Shown piece by piece: positions 18,254-27,638 of a DNA stretch of 64,000 nucleotides (its first letter is position 1; each line of letters opens with the position of its first letter). The notes under the pieces are model-generated. The model saw only the letters and a list, made by a program, of their open reading frames with translations, had not been told where the DNA came from and searched no databases. A program made the position numbers and the translations under genes. The stretch lies in NCBI GenBank assembly GCA_947446815.1, contig CANFGT010000004.1, positions 1-64,000 on the forward strand, read 5' to 3'. This DNA is from Acidimicrobiaceae bacterium. Its GTDB lineage: Bacteria; Actinomycetota; Acidimicrobiia; Acidimicrobiales; Ilumatobacteraceae.

Positions 18254-19845
18254 TACGCAACACTCCTCAGTGATTCAGCGGGACGAAGACGAGCGGCGCG
18301 CATGCCACCTGCAGCGCCGGCGAGTACTCCGCCGACCACTGCGAGACCAATGGCCAACGCAAGAATCTTTGGCGTGACTGCTGCATGTAACACCACATCA
18401 AATGTGGATTGACCAGGAATACGTCCACCAAACGGACCGTTTCCACCGCCTGGTGGGGTGAAACCACCGGATGGACCAAAGTTGCCACCACGATTACCAA
18501 ACATTCTTCCACCAAAGCCAGTGCCACCCGTTGTTGCCTTCAACGTTGGCGCCACTGCATTCACGATGGCAACACCACCGAAGGCAAGCGCGCCACCAAC
18601 GACACCACCGATGACTCCCTGCACCACACTCTCGGCCATCACTTGACGAACAATCTTGTTGCTCTTCCAGCCGAGTGCCTTGAGCGTGCCGAACTCACGT
18701 GTACGACGTGCTACGCCAGCCATTGTGAACAACATTGCAAGTGCAAAAGCAACAATGAGAACAACAATTGATAACCACTTGCCCATGTTTGACATGAGAT
18801 CAGAAGCAGTGGACAACGAGCCTGACACTGTGTCAGCAAGATCCGCCGAGGTGCTGATTGTTGCATCGGGAAGCAATGTGGTGAGCGCGGATGAAGCAGC
18901 CTTCACGGTGCTGCCACTCGCTGCCTTCACATAAATATTTGTGACCCCAGACGAGACGTTTGCAAGCGTGCGAGCAACATCAATGGGGATATACGTGTTT
19001 GATGCGGTTTCAGCAGCACCCGATGCTGGTCCAACAAGACCAACAATGGTGAACTTCTTGCCGGCAATGGTGACGGTGCTTTTCAGCTTCAACTTCTCTG
19101 TTGTTGCATAGGTGCTGTCCACCACCACGTTGTATTTGCCAGCATCAGCAGTTGTTAAAAGTCGACCTGACGACAACTTCACAGAACTCATGGGGCCAAC
19201 CTCAGCTTTTGAAGCATTTATGCCCAGAACAGAGAACTCGGTGATGGTGAATGCGGAACCACCCTTGCCATCTGCACCACCCGTGGGTGCGGTAACTGTT
19301 GTAGAGGTTGATGGCGCAACGGTCATGCCTGGAGCAAGTGTGTCTGCCCCACCAGACTGACCGTTCCGATTTCCATTTCCAGATGATGGTGCGCCATTGT
19401 TCGACTCGTTGCCGAATCGGCGTTGCATGAACGTTGGCAACTCACCTTCAAAGGTGGTGTTTGTCAACTTCAATGCAGTGGCAACTGCTGCAACACCTTC
19501 GGACTTAGTGACCGAAGCAACTGTTGCATCGTCAAATGTTGTTGCGCCACGTTCCGTACGAAGTCGCGTACGGCTAATCGTCTGTGTTCCTCCAGATTGT
19601 TGACCATCACCACTACCAATATCGAACCGCGGCGGGCCATCGCCAGGTGCAGCCTGTTGCGTAATCGTGATATCTGTACCGATTCCATAGAGCGAATTCA
19701 AAACTTGCGCCTGCGAATCCTTTACTCCGGTAGAGATTGCGCTCACCGTGGACACCAATGCAATACCAATTGCAAGTCCGAGAGCCACGATGATGGTCTG
19801 TCGACGGCGATTCATCAATTCGCGTCGTAAATATGTAAGGAACAT
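18253..19845 (-). CDS. FtsX-like ABC permease with Gly-rich inserts
   Basis: A 530-residue MacB-like permease with one N-terminal helix (about 18-40), a long periplasmic-side domain, and three C-terminal helices (about 355-380, 405-430, 495-520). Two low-complexity inserts stand out: a Gly/Asn-rich stretch around residues 150-170, and a Gly/Phe/Pro-rich loop between the last two helices (about 445-485). The family uses mechanotransmission to export peptides, lipoproteins or drugs; no partner periplasmic adaptor is adjacent. The gene partners the ATPase at 17570. Confidence 0.88.
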   Translation of the reverse strand: MFLTYLRRELMNRRRQTIIVALGLAIGIALVSTVSAISTGVKDSQAQVLNSLYGIGTDITITQQAAPGDGPPRFDIGSGDGQQSGGTQTISRTRLRTERGATTFDDATVASVTKSEGVAAVATALKLTNTTFEGELPTFMQRRFGNESNNGAPSSGNGNRNGQSGGADTLAPGMTVAPSTSTTVTAPTGGADGKGGSAFTITEFSVLGINASKAEVGPMSSVKLSSGRLLTTADAGKYNVVVDSTYATTEKLKLKSTVTIAGKKFTIVGLVGPASGAAETASNTYIPIDVARTLANVSSGVTNIYVKAASGSTVKAASSALTTLLPDATISTSADLADTVSGSLSTASDLMSNMGKWLSIVVLIVAFALAMLFTMAGVARRTREFGTLKALGWKSNKIVRQVMAESVVQGVIGGVVGGALAFGGVAIVNAVAPTLKATTGGTGFGGRMFGNRGGNFGPSGGFTPPGGGNGPFGGRIPGQSTFDVVLHAAVTPKILALAIGLAVVGGVLAGAAGGMRAARLRPAESLRSVA

Positions 19846-19931
19846 TGTCTCTCCTAGAGCCGAACAGAACCTAGGTCCTTTTGCCCATTAGAGAATGAGC
19901 GAGTGTCTAAGAAGTAGGTAAGAATCGGAGA

Positions 19932-20903
19932 ATGGCTCAGTCCCTCGACGATCTCATCCGCAGCACTGACCTTGATGGTCTTGTGCGTCATGTGGATGAC
20001 ACGTGTTCGGCTCGTGATTGGGAACTTCTGGTGCGAACTCGTAATGAGGCGCGCAGTGCTGTAAACACGGGTCGTCAGTTGTGGCCCATTGCGACACTTG
20101 CCAACTATCGCCTTGCGCTGTGGGCACCTGCTGAATTCGCCGTCCGCGCACTTGATGACACTGCCCGCACATTTATGCCAGGGCCCGTGAGTGAAATTCT
20201 TGCGGTGCATCATTCATGGGAAGACTTGGATGAACATCTCGCGCCAGGTCACGATCGCTCGCTCGTGGCGTATGAACGTGCATTGCGTGGTGACGAAGTT
20301 GATGAGGACGAACCTGCAGTGCTCGACGTACCCATTAACCCACAATGGTGGGAGCCGCTCTATTCGCTCGCGATCTACACCGATGATGGTGTGCAGTTCG
20401 ACTCTGTCGACACCGCAGCAACAAATGTGATTCTCACAGCTGCACATGCATCGGCCATTGCCGACAACACCGTTGATGTGTTTCGCCGAATGATGGAACC
20501 GTGGACTGCTCAGTCAAATGGCACGGCACACGCTGCTGTGGTGGAAGGCGGCGTAGAAGAAGCTCTCGGTGCATTAGGGCTTACGAGCGCCGGCATTACC
20601 GACATCACACATCTCGAAGCCCTGCAATTGTTGGGCTGGGCTGCCTCGACTGGTGGAGCACATGGGAAGCGTCGTGGCGCGGCTACTGGTAGAAGTGAGG
20701 CATGGTGGCTGTTGGCCACATTCACGGGCTTAGACGAGGACTGGCCATGCGATGCGGAAGAGTTGGGCGAGGTAATTGAGACACTGAACTTCTCGGTGTT
20801 CCGCAATGACGAAGTAGCGACCACCGGCTGGGGCCTTCACATGATTATTGAAGACCCCGAAGAAGGTCTCACGGTTGCACTCAGCGCCACCGACCACGCC
20901 TAA
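19932..20903 (+). CDS. hypothetical protein, unrecognised
   Basis: A 323-residue soluble acidic protein I do not recognise. Residues 1-120 contain helical repeats with conserved-looking Trp and Arg (DWELLVRTRNEARSAVNTGRQ, TLANYRLALWAPAEFA). Residues 215-250 form a Gly/Ala-rich segment ending GGAHGKRRGAATGR, and the C-terminus (FRNDEVATTGWGLHMII, then a last beta strand) is globular. No signal or membrane segment. The start ATG at 19932 is 86 bases from the divergent permease gene. Coding use is normal for the window, so it is a genuine gene, possibly lineage-specific. Confidence 0.7.
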   Translation: MAQSLDDLIRSTDLDGLVRHVDDTCSARDWELLVRTRNEARSAVNTGRQLWPIATLANYRLALWAPAEFAVRALDDTARTFMPGPVSEILAVHHSWEDLDEHLAPGHDRSLVAYERALRGDEVDEDEPAVLDVPINPQWWEPLYSLAIYTDDGVQFDSVDTAATNVILTAAHASAIADNTVDVFRRMMEPWTAQSNGTAHAAVVEGGVEEALGALGLTSAGITDITHLEALQLLGWAASTGGAHGKRRGAATGRSEAWWLLATFTGLDEDWPCDAEELGEVIETLNFSVFRNDEVATTGWGLHMIIEDPEEGLTVALSATDHA

Positions 20904-20926
20904 CCCTTTTCCGTCTCAGAGGACGT

Positions 20927-21235
20927 CTAAGGAATCTTGTAAATAATTAAAGCCATTTGCCCGAGCATTATCGCTGCAGTGATGCCAAGGGAACTCCAGA
21001 TTGAGTTCCTCACATTTTGAATTTCACCTTCTAGTCGCTCAATGTCCTTCTGAACGTGCCCAATGTCAGATTTCAGTGCTACTTGAACTTGATCCAAATC
21101 TGATTTTCGAACAACGTCAGACCATCCGGATGGCGGTAGGTGTTCCATCATTGTGTTTGCTACTTCTTCACCCATAAGCCCTCTCAAACATGTGTGCATT
21201 TCAAATCGTTGTGCTTCTGTAATAACTGCCGTCAT
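20927..21235 (-). CDS. small coiled-coil tail-anchored protein, DUF1640-like
   Basis: A 102-residue protein. Residues 1-35 include MGEEVANTMMEHLPPSGWSD, a segment known from actinobacterial proteins related to DUF1640. Residues 38-78 are a heptad-rich coiled coil (KSDLDQVQVALKSDI...), and residues 80-98 are a single C-terminal membrane helix. ATG 21235 has GAAGGAGAAG upstream. Function unknown. It pairs with a similarly built small protein next door. Confidence 0.65.
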   Translation of the reverse strand: MTAVITEAQRFEMHTCLRGLMGEEVANTMMEHLPPSGWSDVVRKSDLDQVQVALKSDIGHVQKDIERLEGEIQNVRNSIWSSLGITAAIMLGQMALIIYKIP

Positions 21236-21306
21236 TTCTTCTCCTTCGTCTAGTGGTTTCAGAGAATGTGTTCGGCGCAAGAACCACTAAGGCAATCAAT
21301 TCCGTG

Positions 21307-21477
21307 TTAGTGCTTTCGCAAAATGAGCACCAGGATGCCTAGATAATTAATGAACGTAAATGTGCCGACTGCAATCACTGCGCAAAGGACATTGGACATT
21401 TCCCTCTTGCCTGAATAGAACTCTTTGTGAAGCGAATTGAACCGGTCTTCAATTCGGCGCATTTCATAATCTGTCAT
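21307..21477 (-). CDS. small tail-anchored protein
   Basis: A 56-residue protein read from ATG 21477: a charged helical part (YEMRRIEDRFNSLHKEFYSGKRE) followed by a 24-residue membrane helix and a final RKH. The longer reading to 21600 adds a Cys/His/Lys stretch with poor coding character. It has the same layout as the downstream gene, helix or coil then C-terminal membrane segment, so the two may act together. Function unknown. Confidence 0.45.
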   Translation of the reverse strand: MTDYEMRRIEDRFNSLHKEFYSGKREMSNVLCAVIAVGTFTFINYLGILVLILRKH

Positions 21478-21624
21478 TGACACGTGCAACTTCTTTCTCT
21501 CGTGATGAAGAAGATTGTGCATGAAATTGATGAGGCATTTCAACTGCCGTTTTTGCAAACACGCAAAACAAAACACAGTGTTCATCAAAGCAAACAACAC
21601 ACAACAACAAGTGTCGTAATAATC

Positions 21625-21659
21625 AAACAGACCCCCGCCGCAATGGCGAGGGTCTGTTT
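21625..21659 (-). terminator. intrinsic terminator of the etfBA operon
   Basis: AAACAGACCC (21625-21634) pairs with GGGTCTGTTT (21650-21659), with inner GCC/GGC pairing around a GCAAT loop. It lies 33 bases beyond the etfA stop on the minus strand. Adenines on the other side would also allow some termination of plus-strand transcripts. Confidence 0.85.
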
Positions 21660-21692
21660 AAAAAATAATCTGACCAAACGGCCAGTGAAAAA

Positions 21693-22652
21693 TTAGCGAG
21701 CCTTGAGGGCTGCGATGATCTGTGGGAGAACCTTGTGAACGTCTCCCACGATGCCAAGGTCGGCAACACCAAAGATTGGTGCTTCCTTGTCCTTGTTGAT
21801 CGCGATGATGTTCTTGGAACCCTTCATACCCACCATGTGCTGTGTTGCACCGGAGATACCAGCTGCGATGTAGATGGTTGGCTTTACAACCTTGCCGGTC
21901 TGGCCGACTTGGTAGCTGTAAGGAACCCAACCAGCGTCAACGATTGCGCGTGATGCACCAGGTGCACCCTTCAACAATGTTGCAAGCTCTTCGACCATTG
22001 CGTAGCTAGATGCTTCGCCAAGACCGCGACCGCCAGCAACAACGATGTTTGCTTCGTCAAGCTTTGGACCAGTTGTCTCTTCAACGTGAACAGCAACAAC
22101 CTGTGCTGAACCTGTTGCGCCGAGGTCTGGAACTGCAACTGCGGTGACCGCTGCTGCTGCACCGCCTGCGGATTCTGCCGCGAATGACTTCGGACGGAAT
22201 GCTGCGAGGTAAGGACCAGCGCCAGTGAATGTGGTGCTGACAAGTGTGTTGCCACCAAAGATTGGTGTCTGCACGGTGACGCCATCACCGCTGTCTGCGA
22301 TGTCGATGTTGTTCGTAAGAACTGTCTTGTCCAACTTCACGGAAAGGCGAGACATGATGTCGCGACCTTCGGTGTTCTGCGGGAACATGATGAGGTCAGG
22401 GGTGTTGCCACCGTCGATAACGCTCTTCAGTGCGGATGCGATTGCAACGCCAGGAAGGCTCTTGCCGATTTCAACTGCAAGAACTGCAGTTGCGCCGTAC
22501 TCGCCGAGAACTGCTGCTTCTGCGCCGCTACCTGCAATGAATGCAGTGACGTTGGAAGAAAGCGAACGTGCCTTGGTGAGCAATTCGAGCGTGGCCGACG
22601 TAGGCGCGCCATTGGCTGCCTGTGCGAAGACCCAGATGTTGTTCAGTGCCAT
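21693..22652 (-). CDS. etfA: electron transfer flavoprotein alpha subunit
   Basis: A 319-residue EtfA. The N-terminal domain ends near residue 190. The C-terminal FAD domain has [21 protein letters not shown], the [25 protein letters not shown] block and the FAD signature [34 protein letters not shown]. EtfAB takes electrons from acyl-CoA dehydrogenases (one lies at 2503) and passes them to the quinone pool. It is 26 bases downstream of etfB. Confidence 0.97.
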   Translation of the reverse strand: MALNNIWVFAQAANGAPTSATLELLTKARSLSSNVTAFIAGSGAEAAVLGEYGATAVLAVEIGKSLPGVAIASALKSVIDGGNTPDLIMFPQNTEGRDIMSRLSVKLDKTVLTNNIDIADSGDGVTVQTPIFGGNTLVSTTFTGAGPYLAAFRPKSFAAESAGGAAAAVTAVAVPDLGATGSAQVVAVHVEETTGPKLDEANIVVAGGRGLGEASSYAMVEELATLLKGAPGASRAIVDAGWVPYSYQVGQTGKVVKPTIYIAAGISGATQHMVGMKGSKNIIAINKDKEAPIFGVADLGIVGDVHKVLPQIIAALKAR

Positions 22653-22678
22653 TCTGTAACTCCTCTAGATACTTCGAC

Positions 22679-23455
22679 TCAGATGACCTTCAGGTTCTCA
22701 AGGAACCCAACGATCTTGCCGAATGTTTCGCCGTCATCTTCGATGACTTCGCCAGCTTGACGAGCTTCTGCCTGTGTGACATTGCTGATCTTCTGGCCTG
22801 CTCCTGCCCAACCGACTGGCGTGACGTTGAGGTCCGCTGCGGTGACTTCTTCCACTGGCTTTGACTTTGCAGCCATGATGCCCTTGAAAGATGGGTAGCG
22901 AGGCTCCACCACACCAGCGGTCACGCTGATGAGTGCAGGAAGCGCACAAGTGACTTCGTCGTAACCAGCTTCGGTCTGACGGTCAACCTTCAGTGCGCCA
23001 CCTTCAACAGAAACTTTCTTTGCGAAAGTAACGGAAGGAAGTCCAAGAAGTTCTGCCATCTGCTCTGGCACGGTGCCGGTGTAACCATCGGAAGACTCTG
23101 TTGCACCGATGATGAGGTCTGCACCACCGAGACGCTGCACTGCTGCAGCAAGAATCTTTGCTGTGGTGAGCGCATCGGAACCCTGCAATGCAGGATCGGA
23201 GATGAGCACTCCCTTTGCAGCACCCATGGCAAGAGCGGTACGAAGACCTGCTGTTTCACCATTCGGTGCCATGGAGATGAGGGCAACCTCTCCGCCGCCG
23301 GCCTTGTCGACCAACTGCAGCGCCATTTCAACGCCGTAGGCGTCGGAATCGTCGAGGATGAGCTTGCCATCACGCTTCAGGGTGTTAGTGGCCCCATCAA
23401 GCGCACCAGGCGCTGCGGGGTCGGGGATCTGCTTGACACAAACGATCACATTCAT
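22679..23455 (-). CDS. etfB: electron transfer flavoprotein beta subunit
   Basis: A 258-residue EtfB beginning MNVIVCVKQIPDPAAPG, the normal N-terminus. YGVEMALQLVDKAGGGEVALISM, DLIIGATESSDGYTGTVPEQMAELLG and the late recognition-loop region PRYPSFKGIMAAKSKPV are characteristic. It binds AMP and contacts the dehydrogenase. ATG 23455 was chosen; an ATG three codons earlier is possible. It forms an operon with etfA. Confidence 0.97.
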   Translation of the reverse strand: MNVIVCVKQIPDPAAPGALDGATNTLKRDGKLILDDSDAYGVEMALQLVDKAGGGEVALISMAPNGETAGLRTALAMGAAKGVLISDPALQGSDALTTAKILAAAVQRLGGADLIIGATESSDGYTGTVPEQMAELLGLPSVTFAKKVSVEGGALKVDRQTEAGYDEVTCALPALISVTAGVVEPRYPSFKGIMAAKSKPVEEVTAADLNVTPVGWAGAGQKISNVTQAEARQAGEVIEDDGETFGKIVGFLENLKVI

Positions 23456-23573
23456 AAGAGACATTGTTACCGACAAGTTGGCTATTCACCCAACCCGAGC
23501 CCCCGAGGAACCTTGCTTTTGGAGTGACGTTTGTCGTGACCCAGCCCGTGGGGCGCTGATACCGTAAAAAGCC

Positions 23574-24497
23574 TTGCGTCTCCTACTGATTGTGAACTCC
23601 TTTGCGTCCTCTGTGACGGCGAAAAACACCGTGGCGGTCCACCAACGCCTGGCGGAGCACCATGACGTGCAGGTGGTGGAGACCAATCGCCGCGGCCATG
23701 CCACCCGTTTTGCCGAAGACGCCGCACGCCGAGGTATCGACGTCGTTGTGGCCTATGGAGGCGACGGCACCTTGAATGAAGTCGCCACCGGCGTTGCCAC
23801 CACAGAGACAGCCCTTGCTGTTTTGCCCGGTGGGTCTACCAATGTGTTCGCTCGCACTCTCGGAATGCCGAATGATGCGCTGCAGGCAGTGGACCTGATT
23901 GTGGATGCGCTCGATCGCAACGACATCTCCCCCATTGGGCTGGGTCGCGCCAATGGCAGGTACTTCACATTCCATACCGGTCTCGGCTACGACGCCGCTG
24001 TGGTGCGGTGGGTGGAACAACGAGCAGCCCTCAAGCGATATGCGGGACATCCGTTGTTTGTTCTCGCATCGCTGAAAACGTTCTTCATGGATTTCGATCG
24101 CAAGCGTCCGCACTTCTCGCTGCAGTTCGAAGATGGTCACACAGTTGATGAGGGTTACTTCTCTGTTGTGATGAACACGAACCCGTACACGTATCTCGGT
24201 AATCGTCCGCTTGATCTTGTGCCCAGCACAAAGTTGGAAACAGGTCTTTCTGTTGTCACGTTCAAGACGATGAATCCTTCACACATCATTCGCACACTTG
24301 CTTCTGCGTTGAAGGGTGGCGGTGTGAAGGAAAAGCCGTGGCTAGACATCCAGACGAATGTCAAAGCAGTGACGGCTAGTGACTCACGCGCATTCCCGTA
24401 TCAACTTGATGGTGACTACTTGGGCGAAGTGCGTGAAGTGCAGTTCGAGTACGTGCCGAATGCGTTGCGCCTCGTTCGCTCACACCCACCACTCTGA
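23574..24497 (+). CDS. diacylglycerol/lipid kinase catalytic-domain protein
   Basis: A 307-residue soluble kinase of the DAGK family. Landmarks are IVNSFASS, the ATP loop AYGGDGTLNEVATGV, LAVLPGGSTNVFARTLG and the C-terminal RAFPYQLDGDYLGE. It phosphorylates diacylglycerol or a related lipid. It starts with TTG at 23574. In mycobacteria a DAGK-like gene also lies by whiB1-pdtaS, so this fits conserved gene order. Confidence 0.9.
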   Translation: MRLLLIVNSFASSVTAKNTVAVHQRLAEHHDVQVVETNRRGHATRFAEDAARRGIDVVVAYGGDGTLNEVATGVATTETALAVLPGGSTNVFARTLGMPNDALQAVDLIVDALDRNDISPIGLGRANGRYFTFHTGLGYDAAVVRWVEQRAALKRYAGHPLFVLASLKTFFMDFDRKRPHFSLQFEDGHTVDEGYFSVVMNTNPYTYLGNRPLDLVPSTKLETGLSVVTFKTMNPSHIIRTLASALKGGGVKEKPWLDIQTNVKAVTASDSRAFPYQLDGDYLGEVREVQFEYVPNALRLVRSHPPL

Positions 24498-24512
24498 TTT
24501 TCTCGTCGTGTG

Positions 24513-24531
24513 CGCTGGCGTGACGCCGGCG
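24513..24531. terminator. GC hairpin between convergent genes
   Basis: CGCTGGCG (24513-24520) and CGCCGGCG (24524-24531) can pair with one mismatch around a 3-base loop. It lies in the 52-base gap between convergent stops, but there is no T run, so termination is uncertain. Confidence 0.35.
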
Positions 24532-24549
24532 AACGTCTTAGGGAACGAC

Positions 24550-25251
24550 TTACTTCGCGTTGGCGATGACCTGTAGCGCCACGTCGGGCACGTTGGTGCA
24601 GATGCCATCGATGCCCCACTCAATCACTTCTGCCATACGGGCTGGGTCGTCAATTGTCCATGAATTCACCTGTAAACCAGCCTGATGGAACACGTCCACA
24701 CAGTTGCGTGTCAGGTGTTTTGTGTATGGGTGCAATGCCGTGTGACCCATGTTCACCATCTCGCGGGCAACGCGTTCACAGTCCTCGTCACGCACACCTT
24801 CAGTGAGCCACGCAGTGCGCACTTCAGGGCGCAACGTACGCATCGCATCAATAGTTGGGCGATGAAAACACGAGATCAGCCAACGATGATCTTCACCACG
24901 TTCACCTAAATAAGTTGCAACAGTTGCTGCCAACGTGTCGTTTGCATCAAAGTCTGCATCAGTCGGGTGATTCTTAATTTCAATGTTCACCCACATGCCT
25001 GCACATGCATCAAGCGCTGCCGGAAGAAGTGGAATGTGCTCCGGAAGTTCTGATGCATTGATCTCACAAATGAGTCGACCATCGGCAAGTGCTGCGTCGT
25101 GATGCACAGCCATTGCGCCGTCTGCTGTGCGACGAACATCAAGCTCAACGGCGTTGCTTCCCATCTGACCTGCACGCAGAAAAGCAGCGAGTGTATTTTC
25201 GCGCTCTGCCTTGGAGGCTCCACGGTGGGCGATTACCTGCGTTGTTGCCAC
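24550..25251 (-). CDS. glycerophosphodiester phosphodiesterase
   Basis: A 233-residue GDPD enzyme, which splits glycerophosphodiesters to glycerol-3-phosphate and alcohol. The TIM-barrel metal and catalytic motifs are visible: IAHRGASKAERENTLAAF, VELDVRRTADGAMAVHHDAAL, WVNIEIKN and late SWTIDDPARMAEVIEWGIDGICTN. No signal peptide, so it is cytoplasmic. The start is GTG at 25251. Confidence 0.93.
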   Translation of the reverse strand: MATTQVIAHRGASKAERENTLAAFLRAGQMGSNAVELDVRRTADGAMAVHHDAALADGRLICEINASELPEHIPLLPAALDACAGMWVNIEIKNHPTDADFDANDTLAATVATYLGERGEDHRWLISCFHRPTIDAMRTLRPEVRTAWLTEGVRDEDCERVAREMVNMGHTALHPYTKHLTRNCVDVFHQAGLQVNSWTIDDPARMAEVIEWGIDGICTNVPDVALQVIANAK

Positions 25252-25356
25252 GATGCAACCTGCTTTCTAAAACGTATTTATTTCTTTTTAAAAATACATC
25301 AATGAACTTTGCATTCTTCATTGTGAGAACGCATTCTCGCTCGTAGTGTTCCATCC

Positions 25357-25375
25357 CGAGGTGCTCGTCACCTCG
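25357..25375 (+). promoter_or_regulatory. hairpin in whiB leader
   Basis: CGAGGTG (25357-25363) and CACCTCG (25369-25375) form a perfect 7-base stem with a 5-base loop, 43 bases upstream of the whiB start. There is no T run. It may be a leader structure or, with the AT-rich stretch at 25260-25305, part of the promoter region. Confidence 0.4.
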
Positions 25376-25418
25376 CCCACCGAGCGCTTCGGCGCCTCCA
25401 ACAAGCAAAGGAAAAAAC

Positions 25419-25724
25419 GTGTCAATTCTCGCGTCTTCGCTAGCTCTCGGAAGTGCTGATTACAGCTGGAGGGCATTGTCTACTTGCCGCGACACCGACC
25501 CGGAATTGTTCTTTCCTGTGGGCACCACTGGCCAGGCTCTCTTGCAGATCGCAAAGGCCAAGTCCGTGTGCTGCCAGTGCCCCGTCACCACGGAGTGCCT
25601 CGAGTTCGCCCTTGAGACCAACCAAGACACCGGCATCTGGGGAGGCACTTCAGAAGAAGAGCGCCGTCAGATCCGCCGCGAAGCAGCAGCCCGCGCCCGC
25701 GCTCAGCGCACCGCTTCTCTCTAA
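25419..25724 (+). CDS. whiB1: WhiB-family iron-sulfur regulator (WhiB1-like)
   Basis: A 101-residue WhiB protein with the four cluster cysteines Cys23, 51, 54 and 60 in the C-x27-C-x2-C-x5-C spacing of WhiB1, and the GIWGG turn at 72-76. The tail RRQIRREAAARARAQR is a basic DNA-binding region. WhiB proteins bind sigma factor and a [4Fe-4S] cluster that reacts with nitric oxide. An extra Cys52 sits beside a ligand. GTG start with AAAGGAA upstream. It converges on the PdtaS-like kinase gene, as in Mycobacterium (whiB1-pdtaS). Confidence 0.93.
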   Translation: MSILASSLALGSADYSWRALSTCRDTDPELFFPVGTTGQALLQIAKAKSVCCQCPVTTECLEFALETNQDTGIWGGTSEEERRQIRREAAARARAQRTASL

Positions 25725-25781
25725 GCCACTCTCGGCTGAATACGGCCCGTCGGCCAGGCCAGGCTTTTGCCGGCGAAACGA

Positions 25782-27284
25782 CTAGTCGTTTTCTAACGGC
25801 ACCCGCAGAGCAATCACGGTTCCCGTATTCCCTGGCTTTGGCTCCAGCTCCACCTCTGCCAACTCTTCTGGCAACGCCGGACGCATCTCGATAGAGCCCG
25901 CCAGTTCCGTGGTCACCAAGGTGCGCACGATGGAGAGACCCAAGCCCGTTGCATCGTCCAACTGGAAGCCTGCAGGAATACCGCGGCCATCGTCAATGAC
26001 GAACACACTGAGAATGCCGTTGTCGACGTTCAGGCGCACCACCACCGTGCCACCGCCATCACCTTCGGGGTAGCCGTGGTCCACTGCGTTCTGCAGAAGC
26101 TCTGTGAGCACCACCGACAGCGGCGTGACAACAGTTGCGGGCAAACGTCCACCATCACCGATGACGGTGAAGCGCATCGGGCGATCAGGCGACTGCAAGC
26201 TTTCTTCCACGAGGCGAAGAAGTGGGCGAACAATCTCGATGAAGGCGACATCGTCGCCAGGTTCACGCGACAAGGTTTCGTGCACCAGAGCAATGGTGCG
26301 AATACGACGCACCGATTCTGCAACGGCGGCTTTGGCCTCTGCAGATTCCAAACGACGGCCTTGCAAACGCAGCAACGCAGAGATGGTCTGCAAGTTGTTC
26401 TTCACGCGGTGGTGAATCTCGCGAATCGTGGCGTCCTTGGAAAGAATCAGGCGATCACGACGGCGCAGTTCTGACACGTCGCGCAACAACATGAGACCAC
26501 CGGTGACTTCGTTGCCACCTTCTTTGGTGACCACCAGTGGAATGCAACGTGTGAGAAGCGTGACATCGCCTGTTTGTTCGAACTCTTCCACCACTGGTTC
26601 TTGACGTTCGAATGCTTGGCGCACGGATGAATCAATGACGCCGAGTTCTGCAAGTGTCTGCCCCACTGCATTGGCGCTAATGCCCACGCGATGCAATGCA
26701 GATGTTGCGTTGGGTGATGCGTATCGAATGCGTGAGTCGGCATCGAGAACAATTGCACCGTCACCCACGCGTGGCGCCACACTGCTGTCGGCCACGCGAC
26801 CCGCAAATGGGAAGTCGCCCTCGATGATCATTTCGGCGAAGCGATCAAACATGTCGAGATATGTGCGTTCGAGTTCGCCAGGCTGACGTCCGGTGCGGCG
26901 CGACCATTCGCGTGTCATCACTGCGATGGGCTTGCCTTCAAACACCACAGGAATCGCCATCATGCGGCAATCCTCTTCGATACCTTCCACGAAGATCTCG
27001 TCTTCGACGATGACGCCCGAGTTATACGCCTTGGTGAGGAGTGACTCTTCGCCTGCTTCGGCTAAGGCACCCACACGGTCAACGAGATACAGGGTTTGTC
27101 CGGTGGCGGCGCGCACTTGGGCCAGCACCAGCCACTTGTTGCCCTCAGTGGGCACATGCAACATGAGGTCGGAGAAACAGAGGTCGGCGAGCATTCCCCA
27201 CTCGCTGACGAGGTTTCCTAGATGGACAGTCTGTTCTTTCGAGAGTTCTGTCTGTTGACGTGCAAGTTCACCAATGGTTGACAT
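25782..27284 (-). CDS. pdtaS: PdtaS-like cytosolic sensor histidine kinase
   Basis: A 500-residue kinase without membrane helices. Residues 20-150 are a GAF domain, about 165-275 a PAS domain (DGAIVLDADSRIRYASPNA), then the HisKA_2 motif EIHHRVKNNLQ with His291/292, and an HATPase domain with LLQNAVDHGY, DDGRGIP and GLGLSIV. The architecture equals PdtaS, which signals to the RNA-binding antiterminator PdtaR; no pdtaR is in this window. Mycobacterial PdtaS reports nitric oxide and copper, which fits the WhiB1 neighbour. Confidence 0.92.
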   Translation of the reverse strand: MSTIGELARQQTELSKEQTVHLGNLVSEWGMLADLCFSDLMLHVPTEGNKWLVLAQVRAATGQTLYLVDRVGALAEAGEESLLTKAYNSGVIVEDEIFVEGIEEDCRMMAIPVVFEGKPIAVMTREWSRRTGRQPGELERTYLDMFDRFAEMIIEGDFPFAGRVADSSVAPRVGDGAIVLDADSRIRYASPNATSALHRVGISANAVGQTLAELGVIDSSVRQAFERQEPVVEEFEQTGDVTLLTRCIPLVVTKEGGNEVTGGLMLLRDVSELRRRDRLILSKDATIREIHHRVKNNLQTISALLRLQGRRLESAEAKAAVAESVRRIRTIALVHETLSREPGDDVAFIEIVRPLLRLVEESLQSPDRPMRFTVIGDGGRLPATVVTPLSVVLTELLQNAVDHGYPEGDGGGTVVVRLNVDNGILSVFVIDDGRGIPAGFQLDDATGLGLSIVRTLVTTELAGSIEMRPALPEELAEVELEPKPGNTGTVIALRVPLEND

Positions 27285-27339
27285 GGACGCTCCTTCCGAG
27301 CGTCAAGTCTGCCCCACATACGCGGGGCGGGTGAGTCAA

Positions 27340-27576
27340 TCAGCCGCCGAAGCCAATCTTGCGCTCTGCGTCGCTGGAGCCGATTTCCACGTAGGCGATC
27401 TTCGCTGTTGGGATCGCAATGTCGCGACCCTTCTTGTCGGTGATCCACATGGTGGTGATTTCACCCTTCAACGCAGCTTCTACGTTCTTCTTCAAAGCGT
27501 CACGTGACTTTGCGTCGTCTTCCACCTCGTAGGCGAGCTCGCGGGCAACTTGTGTGATTCCGATGCGAATGTCCAC
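27340..27576 (-). CDS. DUF3107 family protein
   Basis: A 78-residue protein, the normal DUF3107 length: MDIRIGITQVARELAYEVE, a helical middle, then WITDKKGRDIAIPTAKIAYVEIG and a Gly-Phe end (RKIGFGG). The family is conserved in actinobacteria; function unknown, proposed ATP-binding from annotation only. AAAAGGA precedes the ATG. It lies 62 bases downstream of mrp. Confidence 0.85.
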   Translation of the reverse strand: MDIRIGITQVARELAYEVEDDAKSRDALKKNVEAALKGEITTMWITDKKGRDIAIPTAKIAYVEIGSSDAERKIGFGG

Positions 27577-27638
27577 TGTGTGATTCCTTTTGTAGAACGT
27601 GCTTTTACGGTACAGGCAGAGCCGTGTACGAAGAGGGG

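Noticed and set aside
24513-24531. Hairpin as strong bidirectional terminator
   Set aside because: No T run on either strand; kept only as a weak candidate.
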